Source: Turritopsis dohrnii (Eukaryota > Cnidaria > Hydrozoa > Anthoathecata > Oceaniidae). Taken from it: 64,000 bases of DNA. Of this stretch, positions 31,340-42,600 are shown one piece after another. The stretch is taken from assembly GCA_027922465.2 (NCBI GenBank), contig BQMF02000275.1, forward strand, positions 372,001 through 436,000, read 5' to 3'. Position 1 is the first letter of the stretch; each line of letters starts with the position of its first letter. Position numbers and translations under genes: made by a program. Below the pieces are notes generated by a model. It made no database searches. It was given only the letters and a program-made list of their open reading frames with translations, and was not told where the DNA came from.

Positions 31340-31566
31340 AATATTGGGTAAGATGGGTCGGCGGGGTAAGTCGGGTCATTAAGTCATGGAGTGTAGATAG
31401 AGTGCAGATAGAGCCTTAGAAACCGATGTTTTTAACATAACACCCGTCACTATTCGCCTACCTCTTTGTCCGGATAAAAGCATCGGTTTCTAAGGCTCTA
31501 TATCTACACTTCAAGTTATAATGACCCGACTTACCCCGCCGACCCATCTTGCCCCATGTTACCCTA
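31340..31566. repeat. Palindromic MITE of about 225 bp
   Basis: The ends TAATATTGGGTAAGATGGGT and ACCCATCTTGCCCCATGTTA pair, continuing inward through GGCGGGGTAAGTCGGGTCAT and its complement, then AGAGCCTTAGAAACCGATG and its complement. Arms of about 95 bp leave a short loop near 31430-31470. GC content is clearly above the surroundings. Confidence 0.85.
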
Positions 31567-32251
31567 ATGTAATTTCAACAAACCTAACAATGAAATATTT
31601 CATCTCAAAGTTCTCCCCATTCTGGAATTATGTTTTTAAAGAACTTCTTATCTTAGAATTACGTTTTCAAAGGTCTTCTGACTAAATTAGCGGCGTAATT
31701 GTGTGTGAATTATATGTATGACTTTTCACGTCAAATTTATGAAGGAATGGTTCATCCAAAAGTGCTCTTCGAAGCTGAATTCGAGAATTGAACTATCCAA
31801 GAGTTAAATTAGCCACTTAAGAAGTAACGAATCTATTTATTTGTTTTTTTATCGAGAAAACTAGAAATTCGATAAATAAGGAATATGTCTTGATTGTCAG
31901 CTCCTGGAAACCTTGAAATTATTTGCAAAATGATAAGATGCGTCTTTTCTGAAATTTTTTCTCCCAAATTTTAAAAATTGAATACCTTAGCTACAACAAA
32001 AAAGCTAATTTTTGAAATTTCAAAGAACCAGTTTTTGCCAAGTGAAAAAGAAACACTGACTTAAAATAAATGTTACATCACTGAATTTTGCTTTGAGTCA
32101 TGTCAAGCAAAAACTGTTCAATTTCGAAAATTTTGTTTCCCTTACCTAAGCAGATCTTAATTATTGTTTGTCGGAGTAACTATGGAAACAATTGTTTTTA
32201 GTAATTTGGGTAATTTGATAACTATAAGTTGTTACATACAATGTTCTAGCA

Positions 32252-32616
32252 ATGGGATTGTTCACAAATGACGTCAGCCATTTTTACAATATTTTTGACT
32301 ACCCCCTCCCACTCCATCAACCTGCCTCAACTTTGCTCTCCCTCCTTCCCCTAAGTTGACGTCATTTTTTGGAAAGAGACCCTTAAGTCGAGTTATACAT
32401 ATATAATTTTGAAATCAAGAGAAATTTATCACAGCAACAACAACAACAACAACAACAAAACATTTGCTTAATTAGAAAAATCAAGGGTTTGAAAATTGAG
32501 AATGTTGACGTCAACAGTAGTGTCACCTCTCCCCCTCCCCCGTCAACCAGTGTCAAATTTAGCATAACCCTTCCCTCCCCCCTAATGGTTGACGTCATTT
32601 GTGAACAATCCCAATG
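32252..32616. mobile_element. MITE with GGGATTGTTCACAAATGACG ends
   Basis: GGGATTGTTCACAAATGACG (32256-32275) and its exact complement before 32612 are terminal inverted repeats. TGACGTCA-like motifs recur inside (about 32355, 32503 and 32590), together with C-rich CCCCCTCCC stretches and an (AAC)n run at about 32435-32460. It has no coding capacity. Confidence 0.8.
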
Positions 32617-33336
32617 CATCTTTGAAATGTATGTATCACCTCCAGCAATTTCTACCAATGTTTCCAGACATTGCGATGTGACGTTGCCGCAGAGAATAAG
32701 TTTAAAACAAAATCTTTAAATGGCGATATCTAAAAATTCAACAAAATCCCCATAGCGTAAATATGATTGCAAAACAGTTTTTATCAAATAAATATAAAGA
32801 ACACAAACATTTTTGATTCTAAAAAATTTTCCGTCATGTTTCAAACATTACAACATTAACTGATGTAAAAAATCAGCAGAGTTACTACGAAAGAATTCAA
32901 AATAAGTCAATTTTATTCGCTTGCAAACATGGAAAACATGGAATCTGGGACCATTTAATAATTTTGAAAATGCTTGAAATCAATAGAAAGAGAGCGTAGA
33001 AGGCTTAAAGGTAGTTGCTAAAAATGTTTAAACGATACATAACATACAGATACATAACGTAATGACTGCTTACGATTAAGACTGCCATATTGCCATCTAC
33101 TTTGTCAGCAACTTTTTTCTTAGAATTAAACGATTTTCAAAATTTTGATTTGGTGTCAGGGCAATTCCCCTCAGTAAATGCCCTCTATAATAGTAAAAAA
33201 TCAGTTAACATCTAAAGGACGTTTTTTTTACGTTGGGAATTCCCCCCATTGGTTAACTTTCCCTATTGAGAAATATAGATGTATATAATATGTTCTTATA
33301 AAACACCATTTTAATACCATTTTTAAAGTAGTCAGG

Positions 33337-35000
33337 ATGGAGATGCGATGCACCTATCACAACAACAATAACAACAACAACAATAACAACATGCCAGGAG
33401 AAACAACGATTGATACATTTAATGAACTAGACATGTACAGCCAAAGCAGAGCCAGGCTTAATCCTTCTTGTATTACAGTTGATTCAAAGAAGTCAAGCAA
33501 TACGATAAAGTGGTTGTTAGCTATAATTCTTATAGCTATGTTGATTCTAAGTTTTGTTGGAATAGCAGTCTGGGAGTGTTATTCATATCTTCATTTCCAA
33601 CACGAGTTACGTGCCACAGAGCAAAGAATACAAGAAACGTTAAGAAGAACAAATGAAATACCAAAAACAAAACAAAACAAGGTAAAGCAATATTTTATTT
33701 CGTTAATAAATCTTGCAGGAATTCCAAAACGTTTGTAAAACAGACTTTTTTTAAGTTTTACTTTTAAAAAAAAATGTAAACAGATTAAATTGACATTCCT
33801 CTGATTTCCACTCTCTCCATCGCTGAGTTTAATTTCGATAAGTGCTTTTGAAAAAGCACGCTAAAAAGAGATTTCGTGCTAAAGGTGAAGTACCTCCACA
33901 GATTAGCGGTCATGGCAACAGCTATACGGCTGTTTGTTTCTCTTCCGTGATGTTTCAAACGCGTTTTATGATTACAAAACAGGCGATGTTCGTAATTTCA
34001 CGGAAAAGTGACTAATTTCAGTAATTGGTTGGGGAAAAGTGACTAACACTTCCTTAGGTGACTAAAATTTTCCCCGACTAAAATTTTCCCCCTACATAAT
34101 TTTTTGCCAACTTTTCCTCCCGATAGGTAGGTTACGTAAATAAGTGCTGCGTATGAGAAGAAAAAAAGTAAATAAATATGGTAGTCAAGTAGTAGAAACT
34201 GTTCTGGTAGTATCACGATATTCTGTTTAGGTTGTTTTGCCATCGATGCACTTATGCGGTAATCCAAGTACGAGTTCTTCCAAAATACATATCACACCAA
34301 ATAAATTTACCGTTAGTCCTTGGTATAAGAAGCAAAGCCATGGAAATATAGGTTTTTACAATAGTGACAGCATTATTATCCAGGAAAGTGGAGTTTACTA
34401 CATCTACGCTCAGGTATATACTTTGAAAATTTTCTTTGTTTAAGTAAATGAAAACTATATAAGCCATGAACTGAAAACGTGAAGTCTTTGGCGTATTCAG
34501 GGTTAGTAAAAAAAAAATTGGAGGCGTCCAACGTTATGATGATTCTCTTCACCTTTAAGTGACAATTAGAATACTTGCACATTTTTCTGGCCGAATTTAA
34601 ATGACTAATCTCTCCTCCAAAAACTGAGCTCTAGCTACACCTCTGAAAGTTCAATAACAGTCCGTCTTATAGAAGTAGCTATTTCTTATCTCTGTTCCAG
34701 GATTTTGAATTTTAAACTACTTTAACTTGCTTGCTGTAACGTGTTCTATTTTTCATTTATTTGTAGATGTACTTTTACAGAAATGCCAACCATATCTTAT
34801 CCCATTTCTACATTCAAAAGAACCGCCATGAAAAGCTAGCCACATCTATCACAAACTGTACTTCTTGCACACAGTTGATATCTGCAGTCGTTAATCTCCA
34901 GAAAGATGATGCCATCTCTGTTGCCAGTGCAGGAAATGTCACCTTCCTGATGTCCTGTGATAAAGCTTATTTCGGAGTTACGAAATTAGCGCCGCTATGA
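33337..35000 (+). CDS. TNF-superfamily ligand, 3 exons, 253 aa
   Basis: Exons 33337-33681, 34231-34413 and 34767-35000, all joined in phase 0 at GT-AG introns (donors GTAAAG and GTATAT; acceptors TTTAG and TTGTAG). A type II membrane protein: cytoplasmic residues 1-58 with a run of ten Asn at 9-18, a transmembrane helix at about 59-79, a stalk to about 120, then a TNF homology domain. Markers are LPSMHLCG at its start, the strand GFYNSDSIIIQESGVYYIYA, the exon 3 start MYFYRN, and the closing YFGVTKLAPL. The domain holds a CTSCTQ-type Cys cluster. TNF ligands trimerise, may be shed, and bind TNF receptors on neighbouring cells to signal immunity, death or development. Met19 is an alternative start. 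No frame damage is seen. Confidence 0.87.
34000..34130. repeat. MITE fragment in TNF-ligand intron 1
   Basis: AAAAGTGACTAA, CTTAGGTGACTAAAATTTTC and CCCCGACTAAAATTTTCCCC match the family clustered at 27940-28262. It lies wholly within the first intron (33682-34230), about 100 bp before the acceptor. Confidence 0.65.
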
Positions 35001-35241
35001 ACTTGTGAATAATGAAATTATAAAAGCTCCGATTGAGCCTCACAGCTGAATGATGATGGAGTCAGTAACGATAAACTACTAAAAGCAATGAGAGACTGTG
35101 TATTCTATGAACTTATGGATAATGAAACTATAAAAGCTAAAAAAAGTCATGTACTTGATTGAGCCTCTTGCCACAAGGGAATGTTGATGGAGTCGGATTT
35201 AAAAAAGTACTGAAAGCATTATCATTGCGTGAGAGACTGTA
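34996..35241 (+). repeat. Imperfect tandem duplication at the 3' end of the TNF-ligand gene
   Basis: Two diverged copies: about 34996-35107 and 35108-35241. Each runs CTATGAACTT...TAATGAAAYTATAAAAGCT...GATTGAGCCTC...GATGGAGTC...GAGAGACTGT. The first copy contains the gene's stop codon (TGA, 34998-35000); the second places a similar sequence in the 3' untranslated region. Confidence 0.7.
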
Positions 35242-38200
35242 TTTAAATTCGACCCGTCTATTGAGTCATCTCTCAACTGTTTAGTAGTCAATAGTGGTTG
35301 AGTTCAAAGTTCACCGGAGCCCAGACTGAACTGAGAAATTTTGTGTCAAAAAGGAAGTCTACGGGTATGCAACTGGAATCCTACGCTGGTTCGCTATGTA
35401 AACGTGCCTCATTTGCTAAAAATCTAGAGTCAATCACTGATAGACGATAAACAACAAACGATTAGCCGAATGTTCTCTGGAAATTAACACAGGCTAGCAG
35501 AAGAGCCTGTGAAGGAAAATGAAACGTAATATAATGATAAAGCAAAGAAATCAAAATTATTTATTTTGTTAAGTTTGTGATGAGTCATACATATAATATC
35601 CGTTAGTTGGTTTTTTGAGAGAGTTGTATTTTGCGAAATTCAGTCTTAATGAGACTTGTTTTCATTAAATGTTAGTTTAATGAATTGCTTATTTACAGAG
35701 ATCTAATAGCTATTGGTCGAAACACTCGAGGGTTGAGCCTTGATGGTCCGAGCAAAGGTTCTGAGCTATACTAAATAGACCTTTCCAGAATTTTTATTTT
35801 GGTATGTTTTACACGCCTGAATATGAAAACATCAAGTAGTTATAAAGAAAGGTCTATTTGGCTATAATCACATGGTTGGTTGAAATTTGATTGACGTTTT
35901 TGGTAAATTGATTCAAAATCTCCCGCCAAAACCGTCACTCAAATTTGAATTGACCATGTGACTAGAAATAATATATGGCTATTCGGGAAGTCTAGTAAAA
36001 TTCCCCTGGTTTATTTTTTCAGAATTTTTGAACATCCGGAAATTACATATATATATTTTATTCTTATTATAAAAAACTATTAAAGTTATTCTTAATAGTA
36101 CTGTTCTTATTAAAAGACAATAAGCTTTTGAATCAAAAGTGACCATTATTTAATTAAGTTAGATGTGGTTTGTTTTGCAATAACAATTAGAAAAGTATGA
36201 TTGAGAAATTCAGTAGCCATATCAACAGATTATTTATTTGTAAATATTAGTATGTAACACAAGAAGAACCCAAAACACTAAACTTCATTCGTCATGCTTT
36301 TTGTTTTTTTTAAATAGGTTGCTCCCTGCAAGGTCAAAGCCACTACTAGGCAGAGAGCTACAAGATAAGAAGACTGGTGTTCATCGTCCTAGAGTAGATA
36401 TAACACTGCAAGAAACACATCTACACTAATAGACGAAGTACCGGATGGTATCTCTATCTGCCCCTAAAGACAATTATGGCTTGCCAACCAGATGCTTTTA
36501 TCGAGAAACCATCTCTAGAAGGTTTCCTAACAAAGCTGAAGAAGCCTTCCCCTCCATTAAGCAAGACTGACCCTGCCGGACGCCAACCCGGTATTTTAAT
36601 GTCTCGGGGACATGATAAACATTCTTTTTTCTTGGTAAAATTTATGAAACATAGCGTTAATAATGTAAAGACCTTGATCCTGATTCCCTTTTAATCAATA
36701 CGTGTGCCTGACTTTCCTGTTATTACATCATTTAGTTTTTATTTTTGAGAAGGGAATTTCGGAGACTACGATCCAATTTCATTAATTAGTCTGAAAAGAT
36801 TAGCATTTATAAGATTTTTTAAAAAGGGAATTTTTAATCTTACGTATCTTAATATTGAATGACCATATTAGAAATTCTACCTCCTAAGAAGATTTTCATA
36901 AGAAAACAGTTTGGATAAGGCGGGAATCCAACACTTTGGGCGGTACGTTGGGCGATACGCGTGGGTATTGGAGAGGCGTTCGTATACTCAGTTGATAAGA
37001 AAACTGATGTGCTTTCACTAAGTAAATTCAGAATGGCGGATAATGATGATTTGCTATAACTGTTTTTCAGAATAGATTCACTTCGTTAAAGACAGAAGTA
37101 GACTCCGGGTTCCGAAACCTACTATCCCTGCGTAAAATGTTGGGTAAAAACAAATATAAACAAATAATGATAATTTTACGTCGTGATGGATCAAAATTTT
37201 AAAATACTTTTAACAGCCATTCAATATTATTTCTGATCATCCAACACATTTTTTTCGTTTTTGGTGAATTTCCAACCGAGGTCAATTTTTAGTCCAATAT
37301 CTGAACTGCATAATAAAGATGGTCAAGAACTTGTCATGGTATAAATTTACAAATAATACCAAAGAGAATTCAATCGACCAAAGCTGAAGAAAAATATTCA
37401 AAATCTATCCGTTCTCTTACGAATTCCCATTCATGGAACATGCATGTTTTTTGATAAGCAGTAATTGAGATGCGCAGAATCCGTTAACAATATGTTGAAT
37501 GTCACGGTCAAATCGGTGGCATTCGTTACAACAGAATTATTATTGGTATTAGCTGCAACAATGGCGCAGGTGATTGTTGTAATAAAAAGTGATGTCGTAT
37601 TAGAAATTAATGTCAATATGTCTTTTTCATTCTTCGGCTTAATTACTTTTATCTGCAGCGCAAAGCAACAGCGAATATTGGTTTACTCGTGTATGATGAT
37701 GATGATCCTAAGTGGCCAAAAGTGACGTCACGTTGTGAGCTGGTTACATGGTTCTTATGTCACACGACATCAAATTTCAGTAGCCTGAATTCCCGGGAAT
37801 AAAGCATTGATTTATTTGCGGCAGTGTGTTTTTTACATCAATTGGTTTGTTGCGAAGAGATAGATCTCTTCTCAAGACAGCTTGGCGATAAACTTTCAAT
37901 TTGAGCTGTCATTAATTTGGTAGGATTAATATAAATAGTTCGTTTTCAACTTTTATCAAGCCTGAAAAGTACATTCTTATCTCAAGACACGTGCACGTTG
38001 TTTTTTTTGCTCTGACTAGATTAACTGTCATAGTCATCACTCAGCAAAACGCAAAACACACAAGGGACTTTGTTTCCCTTTTTCACTCCCAATTTTTTCA
38101 CAAAAAATATCTTTCTTGCCTGAATCAATTGTGTTTTCGATGGCTGTGCCTCGAAGACCTAATATGACTGTTTTTGATTCCTTCTTATAATTAGTTGAAA

Positions 38201-38719
38201 TTGGAGCATGGTCCTCACAACCACGAAGCGAATTAGTGACTATTTATTATCAGATTCGTTTGTAGACACACAGCCTCCATCATTTGTGGGTTCTAATCTT
38301 GACTTTGTATCCAGTTTGAGGGACTTCACAGGACAACGTTTGTTTAAAAATCACAAATCTTAAAAACATTAAATTATAAAACCTTAGATGTCATTGAGAT
38401 TATCCATATGAGTTTCTTGCTCTGTCTCGCTTATTGAAAATGCTTACGTAAATTCTGTGATTTTGATCAGTAAAAACCGGTGGCTAATCGAGCAGAATGT
38501 GTGCATAGTAGTGCAATTTGACCTCGCATGAACGTATATTAGAAAGTTTCAGAGATCAGAAATCATGTTATATTTTTCTGTTTTTGATTGTTGAAAGTGA
38601 AAATTGTTTTTCTCTCGCATGAATTTATGAGATGAAAATATCGCTGGTGAAAGGTTCCAACACAGACAATCATGATTCTTCGGATACTGTTTTGTCGGCA
38701 GTTCGTTATCAGCATTGAG
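35242..38719. other. No gene recognised
   Basis: Probably TNF-ligand 3'UTR followed by intergenic DNA. Short frames at 36476-36694 and 37431-37725 lack recognisable domains. No clear RNA gene or terminal repeat was found. Confidence 0.35.
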
Positions 38720-39040
38720 TACCTTAAGGGAATTTTTTGTTGCGTGGACTAATTTTTGCGAGCCAAGGTTTGTGAGCGTTTTGTGTGAATTAATTTTTCC
38801 GCGTCAGAGCTTCTCAAGGAAAATGTTTTATTTTTGCGAATGTGCACAAAATGCAATGCGTGTATTTTATAATATAGCTTAGAAGTAGCAGCGAAAATCG
38901 CCATTTGCATGCCTGCCACATTGTAAAACCAAAGGTACACAGAGCCAAAAAATGAGCAAATAAAATAAAATCATTATTTTTGCGAATTTGGCCAAAAGTC
39001 GCAAAAATTAGTCTACGCAAAAAAAAATCCTCTTAAGGTA
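38720..39040. mobile_element. MITE of about 320 bp with TACCTTAAGG ends
   Basis: Terminal inverted repeats of about 42 bp: TACCTTAAGGGAATTTTTTG and GTGGACTAATTTTTGCG at the left, complemented at 38998-39040. Further GCGAA/TTCGC-rich stretches inside are also partly complementary. It lies about 400 bp beyond the stop codon of the large minus-strand gene. Confidence 0.8.
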
Positions 39041-39443
39041 TTTTCAAATACTGTGGAGTCATCAGTCAATGAATTGGTGTGACTGACGTGTAAAAGATGT
39101 ATCAGGAGTCGCACACTTCTCCCTCTTAGGTTGCTTCTAAACGAACTACTTTCTTTCATTGAGCTGATTTTTTTGCCGCAGATTTAGCGACTGTGGTCGT
39201 TCTTGTTATCATTAATTTCTAAATCAATGTTACTTTCTATTGAAACTACGGTGCGGCATTAGATTCTAATGCGACATTATTTTCTATTACAGTGTACACA
39301 CTACTTCAGCAATATCAAACACGTACACCGCGAAAGGCAATAGCGAAACTAAAACCGGGTCTAACTTGGCCAATGAAAAATACTGAGTAAATTCAAATCA
39401 AAATATTATAAATTATTAATCAAATACTTAAAAACAATCTATA

Positions 39444-39616
39444 TTAATTTTTGGGATAATTGCAAACACCAACTTCTTCGTCAAATATCAGTATTCCTGG
39501 ACAAGTATGACAGCCGAAACTTCGGCCGAACACGCATTGTACATACTGTCGAGGATTTCCTGGATTCTTCACATTTTTGGTGAAACCAGCACCATTACTT
39601 GAGCAGAGTTCAGGAC
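39444..39616 (-). CDS. Exon 32: CBM14 domain 3 and stop
   Basis: 56 codons plus [23 protein letters not shown] and [19 protein letters not shown] form a more diverged, complete CBM14. The protein ends six residues after the last Cys, with no membrane anchor. Confidence 0.85.
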
Positions 39617-42600
39617 CTAAAGACATCAAGACAATGTAACTGGCAGTCTGCATGGCATGGAGAGTAAAAAAGAATGAAAACGATTCTTACAGGGAGCAGA
39701 AGATGGGTTCGACGACGTCGTTGCGTCTCTTGTTGACAGAATTTCGTCAGGTGTCGTCATCGTTTTAGTCATCGCTGGTGTTGTCGTATCAGATTCAGTA
39801 GTGGATGTGATTTCAAAGTCTACAGTTGAGCTAGTTAGCGTACCAGGTTGGGTTGGAAGAGTTGCGATTTGTCGAGCACATTCTGAAATAAAATTCCTTG
39901 TTGAAAAAGTCTGCTTAACAAAGAAAATACTTATGCTTCCTGGAAGAAATCAAATAAAAAATCTACCTGAATTCCTCCTCACACAAGTTCGACATGTGTT
40001 GCTGAACACCAAAGTGGCTGCACATCTTTGACAAGCCAGCGGTATCCCTTGTGCACACGTCACAAAATAGCGGGGATTGACAGGATGTGCAAAAATGCCA
40101 TTGCGTACGTTCTCACACAATATTCTCGCTTCTTCACCTTTGCCTATAATTTCGAAAAGTGAAAGGACATATTGAAAAACAAAACCAGATGAAAGGGCTG
40201 TTTAGAACATGAAGTAATAAGTATTCATATTTGAAAGCAGCGAAAAAAATCTTACAAGCAATCTTGGAGACTGTAGTACGAGGTGTCGAAGGTGGCATGG
40301 TGGTTGATGTTTCCACTGTTGTATTGATAGTGGTGTCTGCTAAGTAAACACAAAGAAGATAAAGTGAAGTATTGCATACGTAATGTAAGAAGCAAACCAA
40401 GACAAATAAAAACTTACTTTCACTTGTTGTCGTAACAGTCGATGAAGAAATGGGGGTACTAGGTGTAAAGACCTTCGTCGTTGTTGTAGCTGCTTTGCTA
40501 GTTGTGAACGGTCGATAACACGCTGTATGTACAAAAATCGGAATGTAAGTGTGCATGCTAGTCACATTTTCTTAATAAAAAAGATACTGGGATAATTGCC
40601 AATTAGACGATTTCGTACCTGAATCCCTCCTCACACAAGTTCGACACGTATTGCTGAACACCAAAGTTGCTGCACATATTTGACAAGCCAGCGGTTGTCC
40701 TTGCGCGCATATGACAAAATAGCGCGGATTAAGAGGATGCGCAAAAATACCGACCACTTCCATTTTACATAAGGATCTAACAGCTCCGCTCTTGCCTTAA
40801 AGCACACAATAGTCAATTGTTATGAAAGTAATAACATGAAACAAGGAAAGCATTGGGGAAACCAATGGAAATCAGGGGAACCATCGCATTGCCTCCTAAA
40901 TTAGACTCGAAGTTATTTGGAAAACATCTTTAAAACCTCTAAGAAAATAACTGGTAGTTTTATGGTCTGCGTTATTGACGAAGTGGTGACTACAACACTA
41001 ACGCACTTTCTGTTTGCCATTTTGTAAATTGATTTTTCGACACCATTTTTGAGACGTCATTTTCAAGAATTAAAATCCGCAAAAATTTTTTACACGGGTT
41101 GCTAGTTTACAACTGATATCAATCAGAAGTGTGACGAACCACGAATACGAAATTATACGAATAACAATTCAAGAGTGCTTTAGGCGCAGAACAAACCACT
41201 CTTTGACACGAATTTAGCTACAAGTCAACTGGGTTTAACCGCCGGTTTAACAAACCCACCATTAAAAAGTTGCACCGATCACATAAGGGCCTGTATATAA
41301 ACATGACGACTACACAAAAGCTTCATAAAATTCTCAACTTACAGGTAATTGAACCAGCAGTAGTAGACGGTTTGTCGGTGAAAGGAGAACTTCCAGTAGT
41401 TGTCATAGTGGTATCTTGGGAAAAGAAAAAAAATATTAGATAATGAGCTCGTTTACCTTCAAAAATACAGAAACTGCACCAACACAAAAGAGAGTGGTGG
41501 TGAGCATACTGGAATTGCTTTAATTTCAAGCAAAAAGAAATTCGAAATATGAACAAAAATTGGATTGTATGCACTATTGGACCATTTCCTGCAACATGAC
41601 GATGCTTTCATCTTAGTGATGCAGGGAATACTTTAAAACAAAACTTTCATTAAAAGGCAATCTACCACGCATATGGAAGGCTTTGACGCAGTTCCGTTGC
41701 TACAAAATCATACATACCGACTGCAGGGGTAGTACTCTCTGTAGTTGTAGGCATTTTTGTGGTTGTAGTTTCTAAATTATGAAAGAAAACCTAGTTTACT
41801 TTTTGAAATTGCAGTGTCACAGTGCTTTATAATATGGTTCCAAAAGATTAGTATAAAAACAACTACGATGTAGCCGCCAATGCTACCATGAAAGAATATA
41901 GCTCATGCCAGCCTCACAAATATAAACATAAAGTCAAATTCCAACAACAATACTCAATCTGAATATTCCTTACCTTGATTCAGAGTATGACCAGACATTG
42001 TACCTGACCAAGGGCCAAACCCTGCTGGGTTCTTGGCTCTAACTCGGAATTCATATTGCTGACCCATTTGCAATTTTCCAAACGTGACAGCCAATATATT
42101 TAAACCAGGGCTAAAGCGTGGATGTGCTATTGTCATGCTCCTATTGGTATTTACGATTTCCACAAGGTAAGACGTTATGCGATCCGATAACAACTTTATA
42201 ACAAAAAATTCAACTCTGATTTCCGTCATGCTCAATGCAACAACCTCTTTGATTACTGGTTTACTTGAAGGAGGAGCTACAAACAAACATTCCAATTTTC
42301 ACAAATGATAGCTCCATTAACATGATAGCAACTTACAAAACTAACCATCTCAAGAAGAAACAGATTGGCAAATAACCAAAATACTCACCGCAACCGGCAA
42401 AAGATGTTTCATCAGAGCCATCAGCACAGTCATTTATTCCGTTACATAACCTGGAACGCAACACGCATTGCGGACTTCCACAAGTAAAGTGTGTTGGCCG
42501 ACAGGTGTCTATTGAAAAAGATAAACAAAAGGGCACATTAGACACAGATAACTTAAGCAAAAAGGACACAAACAAAACCTCTATGCTGATCGTTGACAAC

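Noticed and set aside
32383..32719. Overlapping frames on both strands
   Set aside because: They cover a MITE and an AAC microsatellite.
36476..36694. 72-codon plus-strand frame
   Set aside because: Isolated, without similarity to known domains and without splice support.
37431..37725. Open segment on the minus strand with an acceptor-like CTGCAG and Asn/Thr-rich translation
   Set aside because: It could be an exon, but no partner exon or family match was found and the other strand is equally open.
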